A DNA stretch of 64,000 nt, from positions 7,054,501 to 7,118,500 of the forward strand of contig NC_133050.1 of NCBI RefSeq assembly GCF_048771995.1, given 5' to 3'. The notes beneath the pieces are model-generated. The model was not told the origin of the DNA. It worked only from the letters and a program-made list of their open reading frames with translations, and searched no databases. Of the stretch, positions 47,601 through 64,000 are shown one piece after another (position 1 is the stretch's first letter; each line of letters begins with the position of its first letter). A program made the translations under genes and the position numbers. Source of the stretch: Taeniopygia guttata (lineage: Eukaryota; Chordata; Aves; Passeriformes; Estrildidae).

Positions 47601-48190
47601 TGAGGGACAAAGCTGCGATCTTGGGGGGTCTAAGGAGGGAGAACCCCTGTGAGATGTTCAGAGAACTCCCAGTGAGGGAGTGGGCTGGGGGCCCCTCTGA
47701 GAGGGGCGATCTTAAGGGTCTCAGGATGGGGGATCCCCGTCAGGGGTTTTGGGGACCCCTGTGAGGGGCAAGGCTGTGATCTTGGGGGGTCTAAGGAAGG
47801 AGGAACCCTGTGAGGGGTTCAGAGGACTCCCAGGGAGGGAGTGGGCTGGCTAATCCTCAGAGGGGCGATCTTAAGGGTCTCAGGATGGGGGATCCCCGTG
47901 AGGGCCTTTGGGGACCCCCATGAGGGGTTTTGGGGACCCCTGTGAGGGGCAAGGCTGCGATCTTGGGGGGTCTAAGGAGGGAGGACCCCTGTGAGGGGTT
48001 CAGAGGACTTCCAGTGAGGGAATGGGCTGGGGGACCCTCTGAGAGGGGCGATTTAAGGGTGTGAGGATGGCGGAATCACTGTGAGGGCCTTTGGGGACCC
48101 CCGTGAGGGGTTTTGGGGACTCCCGTGAGGGGTTTTGGGGACCCCCGTGAGGGGAAGGTCTACGGTCTTGGGGGTCTGAGGAAGGGGGAC
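47570..48190. repeat. Satellite-like tandem repeat, ~165-200 bp unit
   Basis: About 3.5 copies of a long unit containing GGGGCAAGGCTGCGATCTTG, AGGGGTTCAGAGGACTCCCA and GCGATCTTAAGGGTCTCAGG. Copies differ by insertion of a ~20-bp sub-unit (GTGAGGGGTTTTGGGGACCC). Confidence 0.88.
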
Positions 48191-51100
48191 CCCTCGTGTG
48201 GTGGATGCTCGCCCAGAGAGCAAATCCTATCACAAACATCCCAGCTTGCCCTTCATTCTTAATACCACTGCGAGTTCTCAATCTCCTCCCTTCAGCAAAC
48301 GCCAAAACCACCTCAAGTAAAGTCTTGGAGGACCTCGAGTATGAAAACCATGGGAAAAAAGAACCCAAACAAACAAACCCTAAGATTGGTCTCCAGTAGA
48401 GGGCAGATGGGTATTTAGGAAAGTAAAAGTGCTGAAATGCAGCCAAACACGCCCAGCTGCTCTTCCTGACCCTGAATGTTTTCACCAGGCGAGGTAAGGG
48501 AGGAGGATCCTACCCCTGGTGTAAATAAAGGTGGTTCCAGTGCCAGGTGGGCCTGGCCAGGCCTTGCTCCAGGTCTGCAGAAAATGGATTTGCCTGATTG
48601 CAACAGAGGAATAATGAGAATTCCTGCCTCTGCCAAATCCTGAGAGTGGAACCGTGTTGCTTTGCTCTTCACCGCCAGTGTTGAGTGTTTTGCTTTGTGT
48701 AAACACTGAGTAAGGAAATTCCTGGATAAGCAGGTCTAAGGGATGTGTAGGTTACTCCTTATTTATTCTGTCCCATATTAGATGGGAATAATTAGGTTTC
48801 CCCTTATTCCTTGAGCCTTATTTTGGCAGGGAAAACCCATCTAGCTTGGTTCTAAGTGCAAATTCTTTCTGAGTAATCCCAGTTTTTCTAATCACTCATT
48901 AAGTCAATTTTGTGCATTTGGGGAAACCCAAACTGCTGCTTCTCTGCAGTCTTGAGGCTGCTGAAAAGTTTTGGGAAGCTTTTTGGCCTCAACCTGCAAA
49001 CACTTCTGCGTGTGAGCAATTCTTTGGTTAAGTGGGACTGTTCACTTGTGTGAATGTTTGCTTAGTAATCAGAGAGTACTTTTGAAATCCCAGATCCTGA
49101 CATTCCCACCCAGAAAAGGCTCAGGAACAGCCGTGTCTGCTGCTCGGAGAGGTAAATTTTGTATTTCCCACGAGATGGCATCAGCAACCACTTTAATCGT
49201 AACAAAACCACTTCCAGATAAAGACTTTTCTTGTCTTTTTTTTTTTTTTTTTTTTTTTAATGGGAACAAGGGTCTTTAGCTGGGCTAAAGCAAAATCTGG
49301 TTACAAGGTGCTGAAAACTCCAGCCTTGGGCTGTTTTCACCTGCCAACCCAAGTATTCTAAGAAAAAAAACCTGACAAACTTGCTAAATCAGGTAAAAGA
49401 AGAGAGAAAAAAACAGGTTGCAAGGGTTAAATGAGAAGAACTTTAGGTGAACTTCCCTCTGTGTGCCTATAATCTGTTGATCTACACCAGGGCTGAGGAA
49501 CAGGATCTCTTTTCTTCCCTTTTAAAGAGGAATTGTGGGTTCTCAGCACTGAGCTTGCGCCCATTTGGGTAATTTCCTGTCCCGTTCTTACGGAGTTTGC
49601 ATTGAATAGGAGCTACTATGGTCAATTGCAGGAAGAAACATTGTTTTTGGGGCTGAGAAGGCTTGTTTATCTCATTTCAGTCAATATCTCACTGCAGTGA
49701 GCGTGCTTTTTGGGTGATTGATTGATTCAATCCCAGTTCAAACTTAATTAAAGAAACACTGATGGATACCAATAGAAATAACTTAATTCTTATTAAGTTT
49801 TAAATGAGTCACCATGTCTGATCTTGCCATATGCAGCCCTTGATGTGCTTTAATAGTTATTTTTTAAAATAAATAATAAAAATGGAAACCCACTGCTACA
49901 GAAATGGATTGATTGGAACACACAATCCTGGATAAATAGTTCAGAGTGAAATTGTCTCAAATGTTTCCTGTCCCCATGTTGAGGCTCTGATAACCCCTTC
50001 GTACAGAAAGGTTTGTGTTGTTTTGTGTTTTGTTTTAAATAGTCTCTTATGCTGTTTGACCTTTAATTAACTTTGGATTTAGGAATTTGATAAAGTGGAA
50101 GTTTATCTAATCCCCTCACTTCTCAATTCCGTTCTCTTCCCCAAAGGTAAGCATTTTTTTTTTCCTAGAGTCTAGAGAGAAGTGATTTAAATTCTTGAAG
50201 CTGCTGGTGCCACAGCTCTGATTTGTTGACCCGTGGTGCTCGAGTGTTTTCCTCTCTGGCACCCAGCACAGGTCAGGTCCCAGTTTCCTGCACTGGGAGC
50301 AGGATGCAGCCAAGGGAAGGGGCAGGGAAGGAAGCTTTGCAGAGCCAGGGCCGCTGAACTGCTGCCTCCAATTCCAGGGCTTTTAATTTGTGTGCTGGTC
50401 CTTATTAATGTGCACAAAATAAAATTATTAAGGCTGGAAAACACTTCCAATCTGACCTTCAAATGGACTTGGTGATCTTGGAGGTTGTTTGGACCTTCCA
50501 GCTACGCTGGGTTTACCCTGAAAACTTTGTTTTGCTGAGTTGTAGCAGTGTTATTTTCTTTCTCCTGCTAAAACCTACTGTATTCCCACATTGTTTTCCA
50601 CAATCCCAGGAGTCTCAAGCCACACACTGGAGCCTTTCCCCTTCAGTTTCTATTCAAGGAAGAGAGAAGGAAACCCTGACTCTTTTCTCTGTGTTTGCTT
50701 TATTTCCCAGGGTAAGAGGGGAGGAAGCGGTGGAAGCAGCAGCTGTGGATTGTGCCACCCGAGTGCCACTGTGCCCGGAGCCACCTGTCCCTGCCAGCCC
50801 CTAGCAGCAAGGTGAGGAGCAGCTTCAGTTCCAGAGGGAAAACATTCCAGCTCCTGTGAGCCTGCGGGGTCTGCGTGTCCTTGGGGCTTCTGTCAGCGCC
50901 ACCTCAACCACACCTGAATATTTTGGGTTTTTCCTGGAAGCCCAACACCCTCAGGAGGAGGAATACCAAGTTGTTGTCTCTTTGGTAGAGACTGTTCCTT
51001 TATCCTGTGGGGAACGTCCCAGCCTGGGAGTAAATCATCAACTCCAACCCGTTACTCCATCATTTCTCTACAACTTCATCCTGGGCCGTTCATATCAGCC

Positions 51101-53790
51101 TCAGCCCGCCTTGTCCGCCCATTAAACCGCCCGGGGCACTGTAATCTCGTTATTTGATGAGACAGATACAAATGGTGTTCAGCAAAGCAGGGCACAGCTC
51201 CAGAGCTCTGTTTTGTTTCCTCAAGGGATGTCATTCCCCAGCCTTGCCTACTACCGCCAATTCTTCCAGCGTGTCCCAGGGATACTCGATTATTTGGATT
51301 AACTTCGGGGCAGGAAAAGAGGATTAGGAAGCAGAGCAGCTCTTTAATGCATGCACGGAGACGGGTTACATCAGTTCTGTCTGTTTACAGACTTGCCCTG
51401 CTGAAAAACAATTTTCTAAAGCTGTTAATTATTCTGAATTATTTGCCAAATTACTACAAATCATTCCTGGCTTGGGACCCACCAGGAAGACAAAGGGAGA
51501 ACTGTTTAGGTGGCGCTACCTTCAGTCACTCACATGAGCTTTCTCCTCCCTGCTTGGCCAAACTCTGCCTTCCCAAAGCAAAAACTCATGTTTACAGATT
51601 TAAAATATTTACTCTCTGGAAATGTGCAGCTCTTGCATGTGCTTAAAGCAGCTTGGGGGCTTAGAGACGGGAATTATCCAGGAGAGCTTTCTATTCCTCT
51701 CCTTCACCCTGTCTGGGCTGGAAGTTCCATTACTGAGGCATCAAAATTATACTTTTTTTTTCCTCAAGTGGTTCTTTTTAAGATGAAAATTTCTGACTTT
51801 GGATTCTGTAAGCCCCATTGGGGTGAAACACTTGGATATTTCAGACTTGGAATTGCCTCCTCCTGCGAGGCAAGGAGTGGAACAAAGAGTGGATGACTCC
51901 AAGGAACACGAGGTGGATACTCCTGGCTGGAGCTCAGGGGTTTTACTGGGACAATTCAGGATTCCCAGTAGAAGCTGGGCATAATCCAGGTCTCAGCAAC
52001 ACAGCAGGAATAGCTCCTCATCCCTCTTTTAGGAGGAAAAACGTTTTTCTCATTTCCCTCCCAACTTTCCATCGCTGGTAACTCTTTTCTTTTCCTTGCA
52101 CCTTGGTTCCACCTCTTTCCAACCTTTGAAATTCATTCGGGTAGGATCTCACCTACCTTCACCCACCAGCCTGGAGCCACCTAATGACACTGTCACCTCC
52201 TAATCCTGGCACTTAGAAAGGAAAATTCCTTTTTTTCCCTCTCCTTTTGGTCAAATCCGGGGCTGCTCCCGCAGTGCCCCCTCCAGCCTCCATTTCCTGC
52301 CATGCCAAAAACTTTTTTAAAACTTTGCCCTGCATAGATCCGAAGCTTTTCCACAAAATTCCACCCAGCCAGGTGATCCCACGGCTTATTCTGGGATGTC
52401 AATACCTGCATTGTTGGGAATGGGAAGAAATCCCAGTGTGCCAAAGCAGCTGGATTAGTGCTGAGCTGCCTGGGAATTCCAGCCTGAACACAGACCTTGT
52501 GCAAGGACCTGCAAATCCCAGGGACCAGATCTGCAATGGCAACAAAAATATTCTCTTGGCGTGTTGCTTTAAATATTTGCAGAGGTGTAGAAGGTATTTT
52601 TTTCCCCTTTTATCCATCATTTTCTTCTCCCAGAATTGTTAATTTTTAGATTGAGGCAACATTGAATGTTTTTCACATGAAGCATCTCACACTCTCAGGG
52701 AAGACTATCCTTCACCTGTTTGTTTCAAGAAGAAAACACCCAAAATAAAAAATTTCCCTGGTCTTACAATATTTAGGCAAATATTCTAATTCCCACACTG
52801 GCCAGTGCTGTAAACTGGTGGCACATGGAAATCCAGATATGGCAGTCTGGGAGTCTGCTTTTCTTTGGAGATACAAATGTCACTTTTTAAATTAAAATTT
52901 CTTTTTTTAAAGAACTAAAACCTTTTTTTAACATGCAGCCGATCTGTATTGTGCCTTCCCCACTGCTGCCCTCAGTTATTGCCATCCTTCTCCCCAAAAC
53001 AGGTGATTTTGCCAAAAAATCCCTTCAGCTGGGGAAAAATCTTCCCCTTTGGAAGAGGAAATGAAAAATAAAAAGTCCGTAGGGCTCATGGGAACTGGTT
53101 TGGGTTATTTTTGTAGGAAATAAAGCTGAGGATGTTGTCACCTTTTGGAGGGGAATCCCCTGATTTAATTTCTGGAAGGATCCGTGTAGCAAAACTGAGG
53201 AGGATTTGATCTCTGCCTGGAATTCAAACCCAGCTCTTCCAGAGAAAAACCACCAGGAGCTTTTTAAGCCCAAAGCAGCATTTTTTGGTCAGTAAATTCC
53301 CTCCCACGGGAGTCCCGGCCGGGCTGTGCCGTGTCAGGGCTTTTCCTGCCCGCGCCGTTCCCGGGCCTGGCATCGCATCCGTGCCAGCGTGGGCAGGAGA
53401 GCCCTGTGTGTGCCCTCCCGTGGGCACGGTCTGGGGTTAATTAGCACACTTTGGGGTTAATTAGCACACTTTGGGGTTAATTGGACACGTGTCTCCCTGC
53501 TGTTGGCTGTGAGTGGTTTGAGTTATCCCAAATCTGAGCTCTGCAGACACCCAGGAAGGGGGAGCACAGACCTGGGGGTCGGGCTGAGCGTGGGGCGCCG
53601 TCCCTTCCACCCCATCCCCTCCTTGTGACAAATCTAATTATTTGATTAATCTGGACCTTTATCACATTGTTTTGATCACTGAAGAAATCGGGGACAGATT
53701 CTCTGAGTGCTGGGACAAGAACATAAAGGCTTTTCTTCTTTTCTAGCAATGCTTTGGAATGCAGAAATGTCAACATTTATGCTCATTTTT
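48191..53790. other. 5.6 kb without recognised genes
   Basis: AT-richer unique DNA. I see no coding exon with family resemblance on either strand. A possible short CR1 remnant (AAGGCTGGAAAACACTTCC) is near 50430-50455, a T-run lies at 49237-49258, and a 21-bp unit (TTGGGGTTAATTAGCACACT) is triplicated at 53430-53480. A GABPB2 orthologue would be expected here from human order and was not found. Confidence 0.6.
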
Positions 53791-53794
53791 TGTT

Positions 53795-54092
53795 GTGTAT
53801 TTTTTAATAAAATCTTGTGCCACTGTTGTGGTGCCCCAGCTCAGCCCTGGTCCTACACAGTAGGATGGGCTGGGCCATGTGTCCCCCTTCCTGGTGTCCC
53901 CAAGGGGTGGTGACGGCAACTCCCACTCCCCCTCGAACAGAAAATAAATTAGAAAATAATAACAAAAAAGCAAAACCAGGGGGATGGGAGACGCGGAGCC
54001 CTTGTCACTGCTGGGGGGGACTGTGCTGGTGCCACGGGGACGGGAGCTGGGGCAGCGGGACCCTGCCCCGGGGAAGGGGAGGGCTGGGGGTC
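53795..54092 (-). other. SEMA6C: SEMA6C 3' UTR
   Basis: Minus-strand sequence following the stop. A variant ATTAAA signal is present on the minus strand near 53803-53808. Confidence 0.45.
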
Positions 54093-62694
<8,602 letters not shown>

Positions 62695-62859
62695 CTAAAA
62701 CACCCCAAAACCGCCCCAAAAGCCCCGGCACAGCACCCTACACACCCCCTGCCCCAAACACCCCACAACACCCAACCTACACCCCAAAGCCACCCCAAAC
62801 TCACCCCAAACCCACCCCAAACCCACCCCGTCCCACCCCTCCAGCACCCCCCGCCCCAG

Positions 62860-63110
62860 CATCCCCCAACCGCCGCCCCTCGCGGCCCCCGGCGCTCGGT
62901 ACCGGCTCCGCTCCGCGCTCGGTGCCGAGCGGCTCCGCCCCGGAACGGGCCGGGACCGGGCACCGGCCGGAGCGGGGCCGGGGGCGGGACCGGGACCCCC
63001 GCGGGACTCCCCCCGCGGCCGCGCTATAGATAGGCGTTAATCCCCGTTAATGAGATGATCCTCATTAACTGCCGGGGGTGGGGGGGCTTTGCACGCGCGT
63101 GTGCGCGGGC
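62860..63110 (-). promoter_or_regulatory. SEMA6C: CpG island, probable SEMA6C promoter
   Basis: GC boxes and dense CpG at 62860-63010, followed by a pair of TTAATC/TTAATG homeodomain-like sites (63035-63070). A plausible acceptor (CTCTCAG, AG at 62097-62096) before the SEMA6C start implies an untranslated exon upstream, consistent with a promoter here. Confidence 0.5.
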
Positions 63111-63289
63111 ACGGCGGTGGCTCCCCCCCCCCCCCCCGTTACCGGGGCGCGCTCCCGCGTGCAATTCTCGTCCCGAGACCCCCCCCCGTTGCACACGCGT
63201 GTGCGGCGTGGCGGCCACCCGTGTGTCCCCTCTGTCCCCAGAGCGGTGACCTGTCACCCGCGCCAAAGCGTGGCCACTTGCCTCGCCCG

Positions 63290-63900
63290 AGTGGCTACTG
63301 GGAGTTACTGGGAGTTACTGGGACATACTGGGAGCGCCGAGCTGCCCCCGGGGTCCCGCTCAGGCTCCGGTCCCCGAGTGTCACCGCTGCTCAGAGGGGA
63401 CCCTGGGGACACGGCAGGGGTGGGGGACATGGGGACACCCCCGAGACTCGTGGGGGGACTCCGGGGGTCCCGAGGGGCCGGGCAGGGGGTGACACCTGCT
63501 GGCACGGCCTGGAACGGCACGGCGGGGACAGAGGGGGCGATGTCCCCGGGGCGGTGGCGGCAGCCCTGGGGACACACACCGCGGTGTCCCCGGAGTGTCC
63601 CTGAGGGGCGGCAGCGTCCCCAGGGGTGGCCACGGCCGGTGACAGTGTGGCCAGTGGGGGGACGCGGAGGACGTGGACACACCCGGGGACGCACGCAGGA
63701 CACGGGGGACACACGCAGGACACATGGGGACACACGGGGACACACGGGGGACACGGGGGACACACTCAGGACACGGGGGACGCACGCAGGACACACGGGG
63801 ACACACGGGGACGCACTCAGGACACACGGGGGACACACGCAGGACACACGGGGACACACTCAGGACACACGGGGACACACGGGGGACACGGAGCTGTCCC
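63290..63900. repeat. Minisatellites near the window end
   Basis: GGGAGTTACT is repeated at 63300-63335, and a unit near GGACACACGGGGGACACGCA is repeated through 63665-63895. No coding exon is recognised between 63100 and 64000. Confidence 0.85.
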
Positions 63901-64000
63901 CGCTGTCCCCACCCGTGGGTGCGGCCTTTGCCCTGCAGGGGGCGCAGTCGCCGGCGCGGCTCAGGCCCCGCCCCCGGAGCGCGTCAGGCCCCGCCCCATT
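63900..64000. promoter_or_regulatory. GC-box cluster at window edge
   Basis: Two CAGGCCCCGCCCC GC boxes in CpG-rich sequence suggest the promoter of the next gene, cut by the window. In human TNFAIP8L2 and then SCNM1/LYSMD1 follow SEMA6C. Confidence 0.35.

Noticed and set aside
50700-50815. Possible exon between TTTCCCAG and AAG|GTGAGG
   Set aside because: Acceptor and donor look reasonable and two frames are open, but neither peptide resembles GABPB2 or any other family and no neighbouring exons were found.

Overview
This is a gene-dense, GC-rich stretch of bird nuclear DNA, most likely from a songbird (Passeriformes). CR1 LINE fragments point to a bird. A solo LTR of the passerine TguLTR5 type (recognised from memory, no search possible) points to a passerine. 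Genes are compact, introns are short and minisatellites are very common, as on avian microchromosomes. The gene order matches human 1q21.3, whose orthologues lie on chicken chromosome 25 as I recall: ARNT, CTXND2, SETDB1, CERS2, MINDY1, PRUNE1, CDC42SE1, MLLT11, SEMA6C.

Layout: 1-940 is the 5' end of ARNT (minus strand; intron 1, a nine-codon coding exon 1 and its CpG promoter). 1953-2126 is a 57-codon cortexin-like gene, CTXND2. 3.0-18.5 kb is SETDB1 (plus); I resolve 21 coding exons giving 1,258 residues, and a Hakai/CBLL1-like RING-finger ORF sits in its intron at 9.4-10.1 kb. 19.5-24.3 kb is CERS2 (minus). 24.3-25.5 kb is tandem repeat. 25.7-29.5 kb is MINDY1 (minus), whose first coding exon carries about 31 in-frame heptad repeats. 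29.5-33.3 kb is almost wholly low-complexity DNA between MINDY1 and PRUNE1. 33.4-35.9 kb is PRUNE1 (plus). 36.2-38.9 kb is CDC42SE1 (minus), followed by a 39.6-42.1 kb CpG and repeat block. 43.5-46.75 kb is MLLT11 (plus). 47.2-47.6 kb is a CpG promoter with no recognisable gene attached, followed by a short satellite and 5.6 kb without recognised genes. 53.8-62.1 kb is SEMA6C (minus; 17 coding exons), with two solo retroviral LTRs in its introns. The window ends in a CpG island and C/G-rich repeats.

The genes do not form a functional operon-like system; they are unrelated housekeeping and developmental genes kept in ancestral order: heterochromatin writer (SETDB1), hypoxia/xenobiotic transcription partner (ARNT), very-long-chain ceramide synthesis (CERS2), K48-ubiquitin trimming (MINDY1), polyphosphate/phosphodiesterase signalling (PRUNE1), CDC42 effector (CDC42SE1), AF1q (MLLT11) and a transmembrane guidance cue (SEMA6C). 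ANXA9, BNIPL, MENT (C1orf56) and GABPB2, which interleave with these genes in human, are not seen here. I found no sign of a wholly new multi-gene system. The most notable signals are the MINDY1 heptad array, the nested RING ORF, the density of minisatellites and several unusual splice sites. All exon boundaries were worked out by hand from reading frame, splice signals and remembered family sequences.
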